DNA of 64,000 nucleotides, taken from Undaria pinnatifida (Eukaryota > Sar > Phaeophyceae > Laminariales > Alariaceae). Below the pieces are notes generated by a model that saw only the letters and a list, made by a program, of their open reading frames with translations, did not search any database and was not told the DNA's origin. Numbering within the stretch: position 1 is the first letter of the stretch; each line of letters begins with the position of its first letter. The translations under genes and the position numbers were made by a program. The stretch lies in assembly GCA_012845835.1 (NCBI GenBank), contig JABAKD010000027.1, positions 12,148,487 to 12,212,486 on the forward strand. The letters are read 5' to 3'. Below, in pieces: positions 43,261 through 54,353 of this stretch.

Positions 43261-43744
43261 GTGTACTGCATAGATATATAGTCTTCAGCTGCTAAAGGGA
43301 TAGTGCTCCCTCTGTTGTAGCTTCCGCCCCCCTCTGCTACTATTGGTGCGTGGTCATCCCCCCAACCTACCCTCATCTGCCCCTTTCCTGTTGCGTGCTT
43401 GCCTCTTTCGTGTTGTTTGTGTTAGTTACTTGCTTGTGTCTTCTCGTCTCACCCTCTCTCTGTGCAAAACATTTGTCCCTCTCGTGCAGCAGCAGAGAGC
43501 TTCCAACAGAACACCTCTCCCTACGTACGCACGAACCCTGTGGCCCCGTGGCTCTCACCTTAATGATCATCATGTTATGTTATGTAACAAATGCTCCCTT
43601 GCTGTCTCCACTCACTGCTGCCATGATATCGAATCCAGTCTCATGGATAGCTGGGTGGTGGCTGTTGTAACGAGATTTAAACAAATCTGATGCCAGGGAA
43701 TGTCTTTGGTTTCGAGTCGCGGTAGTGCTGTACTACTATATTGA
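41656..43744. other. Gene-poor stretch
   Basis: Contains the (GTT)12 tract and short TCTAGACT palindromes near 43088-43115. Open frames at 42164-42556 (minus) and 43343-43690 (plus) lack recognisable features. Confidence 0.4.
43225..43260. repeat. (TGT)12 microsatellite
   Basis: Twelve perfect triplets. Confidence 0.95.
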
Positions 43745-44130
43745 TGGGCCCTCCCCCCCTCCCCCCTCCCCACCTCCCTTTTGATCAAAATCAGGCCCCC
43801 ACGTCCTTAAAACTCCGCCCTCCCCTCGCCGGTTATTCGACTTACAGGACTCACTTGATAAACTGATGAATTTTCTTCCACAGCTGTCAAATTTGTCCCC
43901 CTCAGAAACGGGTTTTGTAGTTTCCGCGCACAGACTGACTAACATCACCCTGTTGACCCTGATAGCTACACTGTAGTTGCAAGGGGGAGTCGCCGACCTA
44001 TATCCTTAATGAGGACACACAACCCGTAATACGCGCGATCGGAGTATCACACACAGCTTGCAAAGATGAGTTTCGACAAAATCTTCGATCTCACAGCTTG
44101 ATTCAATTTGAGTGTTTTTTAAATTTTTAT
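43745..44130 (-). repeat. Family C, left-end copy on minus strand
   Basis: Reads CCTCCCTTTTGATCAAAATC, GTTATTCGACTTACAGGA, CATCACCCTGTTGACCCTGA and AGCTTGCAAAGATGAGTTTC, the exact complement of the left 380 bp of the family. C runs replace G runs. Confidence 0.8.
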
Positions 44131-44160
44131 AATATATAGACTAGTCTAGACTAGATGGGC

Positions 44161-44935
44161 GAAAATGCGCAGGTAGGTGGTGAGTGGTTGTCGGAGGGGC
44201 GGCAAGTCTGACCCCGACCGTAAGCGTAACCGTAACCGTAACCGTAACCGTAACCGTAACCGTAACCGTAACCCTAGCCCTAACCCTAATAAGCATAAGC
44301 CGAACGCTTTGGGGGGACCCTCGGGTGACCGGTGCTGTGCCTCTTGTGAAGTGTGGCCTGTGTGCTTTGGAAACTCACTACTCGTGCATTCTCTCGTCTA
44401 AATGCTAGCCGGGTGTCTATCATGTACGTATAGTCTAGGCTATACGTCGTATACGTAGTCTAGTCTAGTCTAGTGGTTTAGTCTTTTCTACCTTTCGTTG
44501 ATAGTAATATACTAAATCTGTTTTCATAATTGAACTGCTTTTTCACTTTGTACACTGCTGAAAATGCGCAGGTAGGTGGTAAGTGGTTGTCGGAGGGGCG
44601 GCAAGTCTGACCCCGACCGTAACCGTAACCGTAACCGTAACCGTAACCGTAACCCTAGCCCTAACCCTTATAAGCATAAGCCGAGCGCTTTGGGGGGACC
44701 CTCGGGTGACCCGTGCTGTGCCTTGTGGAGTGTGGCCTGTGTGCTTTGGAAACTCGCTACTCGTACATTTTCTCGTCTAAATGCTAGCCGGGTGTCTATC
44801 ACGTACGTATAGGCTATACGTCGTATACGTAGTCTAGTGGTTTGATCTTTTCTACCTTTCGTTGATAATAAAATACTAAATCTGTTTTCATAATTGAACT
44901 GCTTTTTCACTTTGTACTGCTTTCATAGTCTACAG
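44161..44935 (+). repeat. 399-bp tandem duplication containing telomere-like repeats
   Basis: Copies start at 44161 and 44560 (GAAAATGCGCAGGTAGGTGG). Each contains (CCGTAA)n followed by CCCTAGCCCTAACCCT (44217-44289 and 44616-44669), then ATAAGCATAAGCCGA.CGCTT and TTGATAGTAATATACTAAAT-like sequence. Copy 1 has about eight CCGTAA units and copy 2 about six. Confidence 0.85.
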
Positions 44936-45808
44936 CAGCAGTGTCAACACGTCTGGCGCTATACTGCTGTACACAGCACCTCTGTTTGATGTCCTATTTT
45001 CAATACCAAGTTGCGGGCGGGTGCTATTGTGCTCGTATTGTGCCAGTAGACTATAGACTAAACTTTTAATTCATATTTTGTTACTGCCGAAACACTCGTT
45101 TCTTTCGGCCCGGAACGAACCCTGGGTGTGCCGGATGGCATTGGGTGCAAAATCCCGGCTATAACCAGATGTTAGATAAAACGACACATACAAATGCTGT
45201 GTGCGCTCGTTGTCAGTTGTCACATGCGGCGCGGAACCCGTGATGTGTCTGTGAATTGTTTGAGTGTGTTCGCCGTCAGTTGTCACATGGGTACGAGCCC
45301 ACCATTTTTGCATACAATACTACAATATTGTAGTGTGCGTTCCGATTGGCCGCGTGGTCTCTCTCAGCTCATCACTTCGTTACTTGGCGGCCCCACGCCC
45401 ATAGGTTGAGCTGTGGCGCATGCATGTCTGATACTCGTACAAATCCTGACGTCAAATATTGGGCGTATGCTGTACAAGATGCTTCGAAACATATACAGTA
45501 GACTATAGGTACAGTGAACTGATAGTGTAGGAGCTTTATAATGTATCAGGTATACTGTACTGGTAGTGTAGGAGCTCACTGATGTATCAAGCCTACGTCT
45601 GAGTGAGAAGATATAATAAGCAAGTCAACAACAGACACAGCTGAGCGCATAACGGTGCGGCACCACTCCGACGGTGGTATCGATATCGGCAATAGGCCCA
45701 CATCCGGCGGATGTCCAACGGTACCACTCCCCCTCCCCAACTTTCCTTGCGCCGCTCCCAGCCCCAGAACCATACCTCAACCTGCAAAACCGAGAATAAA
45801 ATACGCAC
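44936..45808. other. Unassigned DNA downstream of the MFS exon
   Basis: Minus-strand sequence at 45780-45600 continues from the exon below but I could not follow the transporter there. A short tandem of GGTAGTGTAGGAGCT..TGATGTATCA lies at 45520-45590. Confidence 0.35.
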
Positions 45809-46014
45809 CTGAGAGACGATGACCATGATCCCAGCAGATGGCCAAGCCCTCGCAGAGAGAAGACCATGCCGAAGGACACTTCTTGAACGCCGACATCGCG
45901 AGAGAGCGACGGCACTGCCGGCCCCAGAGCACTAATGAAGGCTCCCAACAAGAAAAAAGACGAGAACATGGCCAGTGAGGGCGCAAGCCTGTTGAACTCG
46001 AGAGCCGGAGCCAT
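45809..46014 (-). CDS. MFS transporter first exon, TM1 to start of TM2
   Basis: From an ATG at 46014 the minus strand reads MAPALEFNRLAPSLAMFSSF, then FLLGAFISALGPAVPSLSRD and GVQEVSFGMVFSLRGLGHLL. This is the TM1, loop and TM2 pattern of the MFSD4-like MFS branch. It ends CTCAG before a GTGCGT donor (GT at 45808-45807), phase 2. Following exons were not found. It is the N-terminal complement of the TM5-9 exons at 5.7-8.0 kb, in the same orientation and the right order, but 38 kb away. It may be a separate, truncated paralogue. Confidence 0.55.
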
Positions 46015-46589
46015 GCTATACTTGGCTCGCGCAGGTACAGATTAATACGCGCAAGGTATAGGGTACGGCGGACCTGGGAATAGCCTATATGCGAGCGCAG
46101 CAGAAATAAATGTCGGCGGGAGGACTCGGGAGCGTACGCACGCGATTTGCGAAGGGAGCGATCTATCCGCTGTGCGACGGCTATGGGAGTAGGAAGACGC
46201 GATGCTGTGGACCACGCAGGACAGCAGCAACACGTGGTTTGGAGACAGGACCACAAACAAACGTGGTAGGTTGACGGGGTAGCGGCAGTGGATATGCGGC
46301 ATATACCCTTAGGATGGTTCTTGTATGATTCGTAGTTGATGAATAACCGCAACCTCTTTTAACCATACCTTGACTCCAGCAGCCTTTCAAAATGGTCGCA
46401 GCCCCCCCTGATATCCACAGCGCCCAAAAAAAGAACCAGTGACTAAAAACAAAACAGTGACTACAACGTCCTTTCCAAAACTCACGTGATGCCGAGCCGC
46501 AAATGACTTTCCGGCGGGGTAAGCGTTGTTTGTGTAGTGTATGCTTTAAGGAAAAGCCGGGTCGAGAAATAACCTAGTCTAAACCAAAA
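46015..46589. other. Possible promoter side of the MFS exon; nothing else seen
   Basis: No TATA-type or other element could be supported, and open frames overlap the exon in other phases. Confidence 0.35.
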
Positions 46590-47125
46590 TATATTATTAA
46601 AATTAAAATACACTCCAGCTGTAAGATCGAAGATTTTGTCTAAACTCATCTTTGCAAGCTGTGTGTGATACTCCGATCGCGCGCATTACGGGTTGTGTGT
46701 CCTCATTAAGGATATAGGTCGGCAACTCCCCTTGCAACTACAGTTTAGCTATCAGGGTCAACAGGGTGATGTTAGGCCGTCTGTGCGTGGAAACTATAAA
46801 ACCTGTTTCTAAGGGCAACAAAATCTGACAGCTGTGGAAGGAAATGCATCAGTTTATCAAGTGAATCCTGTAAGTCGAATATCCGGTAAGGGGAGGGCGT
46901 AGTTTTTAAGGACGTGGGGGCCTGATTTTGATCAAAAGGGGGGCGGGAGAGGGTGAGGGGGGGGGAGGGGACGGGTGGGGCAGGTCAATTTGTGCGTGGA
47001 AACTATAAATCCTTCTTGTGGGGGAGGGGGGGGGAATGTGGCGGGGGGGGGGATGGGGGGCGGGGGGGGGGAGGGCTTTAGGGCGCATAGATGCAGGGGT
47101 TTGCTATACGCGTGGTTCAATATAT
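46590..47125 (+). repeat. Family C, copy 5 (left part)
   Basis: Starts AAAATACACTCCAGCTGTAA and runs through the conserved left end and one G-rich module to TAGATGCAGGGGTTTGCTAT, where it is cut short near an (AT)n run. Confidence 0.8.
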
Positions 47126-47274
47126 ATATATGTACTCAAGGAACATATACAGACCTACAACACCTGTCGTCCAAGACCTACCACACCTGCGCGCGCCCTT
47201 CGGACAAAGAAGCAATTGTGGATACCGCTGTCGATGTTGCAATTAGCGGTGGGAAGGGGAGATACACTACTATT

Positions 47275-49420
47275 AATTATTATAAAAAATGAAAATACAC
47301 TCCAGCTGTGAGATCGAAGATTTCGTCGAAACTCATCTTTGCAAGCTGTGTGTGATACTCCGATCGCGCGCATTACGAGTTGTGTGTCCTCATTAAGGAT
47401 ATAGGTCGGCGACTCCCCTTACAACTACAGCGCAGCTATCAGGGTCAACAGGGTGATTTTAGTCAGTCTGTACGCGGAAACTATAAAACCCGTTTCTAAG
47501 GGGGACAAAATCTGACAGCTGTGGAGGGAAATGTATCCTTTTATCGAGTGAATCTTGTAAGTCGAATAACCGGTGAGGAGGAGGGGCGGAGTTTTGAAGG
47601 ACGTGGGGGCCTGGTTTTGATCAAAAGCGAGCGGGTTTGGAGGGGGGGGTAGTGGGGGGGGGGGGGAAGGGGGGGGGGATTTGTGCATGTAAGTTATAAT
47701 CCTTTCAAGGGGATAAATCTGACGGTTTTGGCACCAGTTTATTATTGGGGGGGGGGGGGTTGGGGCGGAGGTGGGGCGTGTGGGGCAGCTCAATATGTGC
47801 GTGGAAACTATACATTATTTTGAGGGGATAAATGTGACGGTTTTGGAAATGATGCATCAGTTTATCATGTATATCCTGGGGTAAGTCGTACAATCAGTGA
47901 GTAGAGAGAGGGTGGAGTGTTCGAGGGGGTGGGGTTGGGATGGGTTGGGGGGGGGTGGGGGCGGAGGGGGCGGGGGGGGGGGGGGAAAGGAAGGGTTTTA
48001 GGTGAGGGGTATGTTATACGTGTGGTGCTAGGTCTAGGCGATGGTGTGGGTGATGGGGAAGAAGGGGGTGTTCGGGGCGCGGGGGGGGGGGAAACAGCGG
48101 CATGGATGGCTCTCGAAAGATAATGAGGTGATATCCTGTGCGTGAAGTGTTTATTCATCTGGCGGATTTCGATATTTGGTGGGGCGTTTGAGTAAGGGAG
48201 ATCGAGAGGGGGGGGGCGGGGGGGGGGGGAAGATTTTTTAGCAGGTTTAGGTCACAAATAATATTTAAATACACTTCGGCTGTGAGATCGAAAATATGTA
48301 GGGGCTTGTTGTACGCGTGGTGCTAGGTCTAGGCGATCGTGCGGGTGGTCGGAAAAAGGGGGGCGTTGAAGGGGGGGGGTTCGGGGGGAAAATAATTGAA
48401 AACTACGTCATGGATGGTCATAAAGATAATTACGTGATATTAACTGCGTATAGGTGTTTAATACTCCGGCCGATTTCGATTGTGAGTGGGGCATTTGGAC
48501 AAACTAGGCGGAAGGGGGGGGGGGTCGGGGGACGGGGGGGGGGGGACGGGGGGGGGGGGGAAAGGGTTGGGGTTTTTATGAACAAGAGGGGTCAGGGGAG
48601 GGGGAGGGGAGGGGGGGGGCGGGGGGCGGGACATTTCAATATGTGCGCGGAAACTATAAATCCTCAAAGGGGACAAACCTGACGATTGAAGCAATAAGAC
48701 ATCCCTTTATATCATCTGGCGTGTAATGTTTACTATTATAGAATCTTTGATGTTCGATGCAGCATGCAACCCAGTGTTTAAGTGTAGTAAATAACGTGTT
48801 AAATCTTCATAAGTTGTTGTTGTATGATACATGGATCGAAAGCTAGAATATTTTATAGAATATTTGTAGTTACCATTATTTTCTGACATCGCTAATTATA
48901 AGAAAGAGATAAGTATTATCAAATACAACAGGCGAGGTGATGTGGTCATGCACTGTTTGTCACCACCATCATACAGTTACCATTATTTTCTGACATCGCT
49001 TACTATACGAAAGAGATATGTATTGCCAAATACAGCATGCGAGATGATGTATGTGGCCATGTACTGTCTCTGCCATTGAGCATTAGAGGGAGGCATGCGA
49101 ATCGTCAATTTTTAAGGAACGCTTGGTATACATGCGCTCAATTACGTTACCTCGTTAGTCATACTTGGTATACACGCGCTCAATTACGTTACCTCGTTAG
49201 TCATACTTCGTTTGGCATAGGTTGGGAAGCGATCATGCAGACGGTATGTACGAAATACGGGTTGGTGAGGTTGTTTACCGCAATTTTAACACATCTGCCT
49301 GTGCTTCCTTTTCCAATTAGTTTTCTCTCAAATAAATGTACGATTTCACGCCTATGATTTTACCTTGCCGATGTGGGGCTCTGCGGTCGTCAATTTCAAG
49401 TCAGAGATACACCCTACAAA
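47275..49420 (+). repeat. Family C, copy 6 (longest)
   Basis: Full left end, at least five G-run modules (47640-48630), then the G-poor right part with a 42-bp tandem duplication (GGTATAC.CGCTCAATTACG twice, 49108-49210). Ends near GTCAGAGATACACCC. Confidence 0.8.
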
Positions 49421-49484
49421 TAAATACATCAGGCGAGGTGGGTATGTGATGTCATATATATATATTATTTGTGACCTACACCTC

Positions 49485-49961
49485 CTAAAAATATATATAT
49501 TATTTGTAACCTACACCTCCTAAAACTCCCCCCCCCCCCCCCTCTTGCTTTCCCTTACTCAAACGCCCCACCAAATATCGAAATCCGCCACATTTAAACA
49601 CTTCACGCACAGGATATCACCTCATTATCTTTCGAGAGCCATCCATGCCGCTGTGTTCCCCCCCCCCCCCAGCCTCGAACGCCCCCTTCTTCCCCATCAC
49701 CCGCACCTTCGCCTAGACCTAGCACCACACGTATAACAAACCCCTCACCTAAAGCCGTCCCCCCCCCCCCCCCCGCCCCCACCCCCCACCCTCCCCCCCC
49801 CCCAACCCATCCCAACCCCACCCCCTCGAACATTCCACCCTCTCTTTACTCACTGATTGTACGAGTTACCCCAGGATATACATGATAAACTGATGTATTA
49901 TTTCCAAAAATGTCACATTTATCCCCTCAAAATAATGTATAGTTTCCAGACACATATTGAG

Positions 49962-49992
<31 letters not shown>

Positions 49993-50400
49993 ACCACCCC
50001 CGCCCCCAATAATATACTGGTGCCAAAACCCTCAGATTTATCCCCTCGAAAGGATTTATAGCTCACATGCACAAATTGCCCCTTCCCCCCCCCCCCCCGC
50101 CGCCCCCCTCCAAACCCGCTCGCTTTTGATCAAAACCAGGCCCCCCCTTTCCCTTCACAGCTGTCAGATTTTGTCCCCCTCAGAAACGGGTTTTATAGTT
50201 TCCGCGCACAGACTGACTAAAATCATCCTGTTGACCCTGATAGCTACACTGTAGTTGTAAGGGGAGTCGCCGACCTATATCCTTAATGAGGACACACAAC
50301 TCGTAATGCGCGCGATCGGAGTATCACACACAGCTTGCAAAGATGAGTTTCGACGAAATCTTCGATCTCACAGCTGGAGTGTATTTTAATTTTTATAATA
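49485..50400 (-). repeat. Family C, copy 7, inverted next to copy 6
   Basis: The complement of copy 6 with shared private variants (TCTCGAAAGATAATGAGGTG and TCCTGTGCGTGAAGTG). C runs up to 28 long at 49965-49992. Ends CAGCTGGAGTGTATTTTAAT then TATAATATA. Confidence 0.8.
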
Positions 50401-50621
50401 TATATGCGATGTCGTCACTATTGATCGCGAGGGTGACTTTACTTCGTTAGGTATATGGTACTGTGTTTCGTAGAGGTCGTCTCATGAGGGTATGGGATGG
50501 GTCGGCAGTGTGGTTTATCGCAATTTTATCAGGTCTGCCTGTGCTTCTTTTTCAACTTATTATTGTCTCAAATGTACATATATGTGTTGTTGATGATATT
50601 AAGGCTACGGCATTGTATTAT

Positions 50622-50735
50622 AAAAAATGAAAATACACTCCTCCAGCTGTGAGATCGAAGATTTCGTCGAAACTCATCTTTGCAAGCTGTGTGTGATACT
50701 CCGATCGCGCGCATTACGAGTTGTGTATAGTATCA
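50622..50735 (+). repeat. Family C, copy 8 (terminal fragment)
   Basis: Only the first 110 bp (AATGAAAATACACTCC to GCGCATTACGAGTTGTG). Confidence 0.75.
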
Positions 50736-50744
50736 TATATATTC

Positions 50745-50999
50745 CCTTTCTTAAATGTCGGGTTGGAGCTATCATACCACATCATACTCGCACGAGTGGC
50801 TCTGTATCTCACTAACAAAAAAGAGCTAGGCGATGTGTTTGGCGCAGCGCAACACACCATTCATTCGAGGATTCGTATGAGTTTTTTAAACAGCACGAAA
50901 GCCTAAGACCACAAGGGGGTCACTCGCGCGAGTGACCCCGAGCTGCTGCAAAAAAAGCCCCCCAAAAAACAGCATAATCCCCCAACCGCAGCCTTGGTC
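50745..50999 (+). repeat. MITE-like family F, copy 4
   Basis: 5'-truncated at the family C fragment. It keeps GAGCTATCATACCACATC, AACAGCACGAAAGCCTAAG, the perfect 24-bp palindrome with halves GGGGTCACTCGC and GCGAGTGACCCC, and the end CAACCGCAGCCTTGGTC. Confidence 0.7.
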
Positions 51000-52435
51000 T
51001 GATGCTATTGCACGCTCTGCGCATGAGTGAATACTAGCTATCAACATTCTTGGAGTAATCTTTCAGTCAGTCGAGTACTACACGCAATCGAACATGGGTA
51101 CAGGTCAATATGCCAAAAATGTTGGTTGACGGTCTACGTAGTTCTGTCCTGTCACTACCTCTTTATTTAGACGTAATGTACTGGTTTTAGTATGGAGCGG
51201 TCCATGACGATGGTCTGTCAAAAGTCAAGAAAGTGCCGTCAACCGACATTTTTTTTGGTCAGTGCGTACGTATCGTAGAGCATGGGACACGCATGTATAT
51301 GGATGTATACTGCATCGATCAGGTCTTACTTAAGATCCTGTCCGTCTGAGACATCGGGTCAAGCGGGCCTTTCTCTGGATTCCGGAAAGGGGACGTCGAG
51401 AACACCGACTAGCGGATATTCCGTTGGTGAACCGGAATAAGCGGTCTCTCGAAGGAAGGCCTCGGGGTAAACGGCACGCGCCCCCCTCGTTCAGTCCGGG
51501 TCTAGTCTATTAATAGTCGCTAGCATCTCCTTGTGAAATACAACGAACAGTCAAGTATCGGCTCAGTCGGCCATTATTAACGATCGGGAGCTCGTCATCG
51601 CGACATGTCATGACATCGTCAGCCCCCAGGAAGGTCAGTTCCACACATCGACCTTTTAGTTTTCGCCGTGTTTGCGTCAAGGACAAAGGGTCCATGGAAA
51701 AAATTAAAACGATAGAGTAGACAATATATACTGTGGTGAGCTGTCAACCCATTTATTCGGGACTTCAGAGGGAAATATTGACCGCTAAAACTGACGCAGG
51801 ATCAGCCGCTCAAGGCAACGCTGGCCGCTGGATTTGGGTGTGGTTAGAATATCTTACTCGGCAACAACGAGCCGAGGACTTGTGAGCCATCTCCCACGCT
51901 AGGCATTGCACGTTGTGGGAGGTCAAACGTTTGTTGCCGGTTAAGCTGCTCATGTAAGTGTGGAACCATCGGTTGGTATGACACGTTTACGAGAACGCTT
52001 GCTTTGTTGGACTAGCGCATATAAACAAGGATGCGTATTTTCCCCTCACCTTCCTACCTGGAACCCAGAAATTTCCGGGAAACAGCCTTTTTCAGCTTTT
52101 TTTCTTGAAAAAAATCCCCTATTATTTCCTCTCATTCCAGGAAAAAAGGCGTCATTATTTGGGGGGGACAAAAATTATCATCCCCGGGTGGTCCATGCAC
52201 CACGTTAAGCACGAGTATATAATTCTTTCAGGCCTCTGGGCAGTCATTTTCAGTCGTTTTCACTCCACACAGTAGTAGTACCAGGTAGTGGCTAGGGCCT
52301 TACCCAATAAGCTGGCATCTCTTTTAGCTTTTTATGGAAAAGCTTATGTCTGAGCGAGCGTAGCCAACATACAAGCCGAATAGCTTATTTGAGAGCATAA
52401 CAAAGAAAATCGAGCATAAAATGGTTATGCCCGTG
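51000..52435. other. Unassigned DNA with small open frames
   Basis: A minus-strand ATG frame of 61 codons (51695-51510, MDPLSLTQTRRKLKGRCVEL) and a plus-strand frame of 82 codons (51960-52208) were noted. Neither has a domain. Confidence 0.3.
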
Positions 52436-52800
52436 TTATAAGGCTTAGTTTGGGTAGGCTACCGGTTAACCAGTTGCAAGTGGTCAAACGGACTAATACC
52501 CCACTAACTCCTTAATAAATGGCGTCGTCGACAGACCATGGGTTTTTTGGGTCGTGGGTTCGATCCCCACCATCCACAATAATAAACTTTTCAGGTTTTC
52601 CCCATGCATGTCGAACTTGAAAAATACTCTTCTTGTGGTACCCCAGGGAATGAAACGGCTTGGATAAATGACAGATCCGCCCGTATATCCGGCCGACCTG
52701 CTATCCCGCCGTTCAGGGGGGGAGAGTGTTATAAGGCTTAGTTTGGGTAGGCTACCGGTTAACCTTTTGCAAGTGGTCAAACGCCACTAATACCTTAACA
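52436..52800 (+). repeat. SINE-B copy 3
   Basis: R at 52436-52515 and 52728-52800 (293 bp apart), box B GGGTCGTGGGTTCGATCCCC, and body blocks as in copies 1 and 2. The second R is again truncated inside the same region. Confidence 0.7.
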
Positions 52801-53004
52801 CCCGCCCGTATATGTATGTGCAACATATGTGCGTCTGGTTGTCTGGCAGCACGGGGTGGAGACGCCAAATGGGTGGCCGCACGGTAATAATACAAATTCA
52901 CGAGGCTTAATCACACTTATTGTCGGCACTGTTTATCGCGACATTGGACGGTCCTACATAATATAACACATCAACACGCCGAGGATGAGGACCACATCTT
53001 ATAG

Positions 53005-53235
53005 CTTGTAACGCTGACGCCGGGTACGATATGAGGCAATTCTGGCATGACAATAATATGCTTATTATTTAAGCTTCCGCGTTGGTATGATGTTGCAAAG
53101 GGCATCGCTTTGATTCTGCCATCCTCCGCGTTCATGGAACGGGTATTTTTTATTATGTGCGCTTGTATGGACGAGAGCTTCAGCGACCGCATTGCAGCAT
53201 TTGCTCTTCTCATCTACGTACTGTACAAGAGGGGG
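53005..53235 (+). pseudogene. hAT-type transposase C-terminal fragment
   Basis: The frame from about 53070 reads LPRWYDVAKGIALILPSSA and MERVFFIMCACMDESFSD, then a helix and YKRGRGK. The LPxWxxVAK..AL..PSSA..ERVF arrangement is the hAT C-terminal dimerisation domain (Dimer_Tnp_hAT). A partial N-terminal continuation (QFWHDNNMLII) lies in another frame just upstream, so there is a frameshift near 53065. The catalytic part is absent, so this is a dead remnant. The open frame continues into the 237-bp tandem repeat, which is not hAT sequence. Confidence 0.5.
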
Positions 53236-53269
53236 CGGGGAAAGCAGCATTGCGTCGTGCGGAGTGCGG

Positions 53270-53980
53270 GGGTGCTGGGTAGTCCGCTCTGTCTGGCTAG
53301 CTCGCTAGCTCTGTTTTTGCTGTCGAGTTCCGAGTACATGTATTCATAGAGAGTTCAAGCAAGTTTTCCAACTGACATGGTATGGAAAAGGCAGCAAGGC
53401 GCTGTGCGCACTGTGTTGTATATGGACACAACACACAACAGCAGCACAGTAGTAGTATGATACGGGTTACAATATAGTCTAGTCAATATTTCGAATTATA
53501 TAGAAGGGGTGCTGGGTAGTCCGCTCTGTCTGGCTAGCTCGCTAGCTCTGTTTTTGCTGTCGAGTTCCGAGTACATGTATTCATAGAGAGTTCAAGCAAG
53601 TTTTCCAACTGACATGGTATGGAAAAGGCAGCAAGGCGCTGTGCGCACTGTGTTGTATATGGACACAACACACAACAGCAGCACAGTAGTAGTATGATAC
53701 GGGTTACAATATAGTCTAGTCAATATTTCGAATTATATAGAAGGGGTGCTGGGTAGTCCGCTCTGTCTGGCTAGCTCGCTAGCTCTGTTTTTGCTGTCGA
53801 GTTCCGAGTACATGTATTCATAGAGAGTTCAAGCAAGTTTTCCAACTGACATGGTATGGAAAAGGCAGCAAGGCGCTGTGCGCACTGTGTTGTATATGGA
53901 CACAACACACAACAGCAGCACAGTAGTAGTATGATACGGGTTACAATATAGTCTAGTCAATATTTCGAATTATATAGAAG
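53270..53980. repeat. Three 237-bp tandem units, apparently identical
   Basis: Units 53270-53506, 53507-53743 and 53744-53980 match base for base as read (start GGGTGCTGGGTAGTCCGC, end CGAATTATATAGAAG). Each contains CTAGCTCGCTAGC and CACAACACACAAC. Confidence 0.95.
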
Positions 53981-54353
53981 TAGTCTATAGTCCAGACTAT
54001 ACGGAGTACCTGGTATATATTTTACAGCACTGACACACCTGCACCTGCCACGTGGCTTGTAGAAAAAAAACAAAGAGCCAAAGAACCCACGTTTCACGAG
54101 CTTATCGACGACAAGCAAGGATGCCCAACGAGTGTTAGACGAGCAAACACGTTTTTTTCGAACAAAAATCAAGCTAGAGATGGAACAAGGAGCGAGCATA
54201 AGTCGAACTTACCCGCGCAATACTGGCATAAATCGCGAGCTTATTTCCAGTTTCAAAGCCTATGCCCGCTGAAAAAAAACGCTTAGTCTAGACTATATCC
54301 GAAAAAAAAAGCTTATTGATTGGGTAGTCTAAGGCCCTACAAGTGTCAGGGCA
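53981..54353. other. No recognised feature
   Basis: AT-rich with A-runs; a minus-strand frame at 53957-54199 is unremarkable. Confidence 0.4.

Noticed and set aside
45576-45808. 27-base GT..AG intron after the MFS TM1-2 exon (GTGCGT to TTTGCAG)
   Set aside because: It is too short for a normal spliceosomal intron, and the sequence after it does not continue the MFS pattern.
53047-53349. A 100-codon intact gene at the hAT site
   Set aside because: Only the first two thirds match the hAT domain; the rest is the 237-bp tandem unit, and the upstream part is frameshifted.
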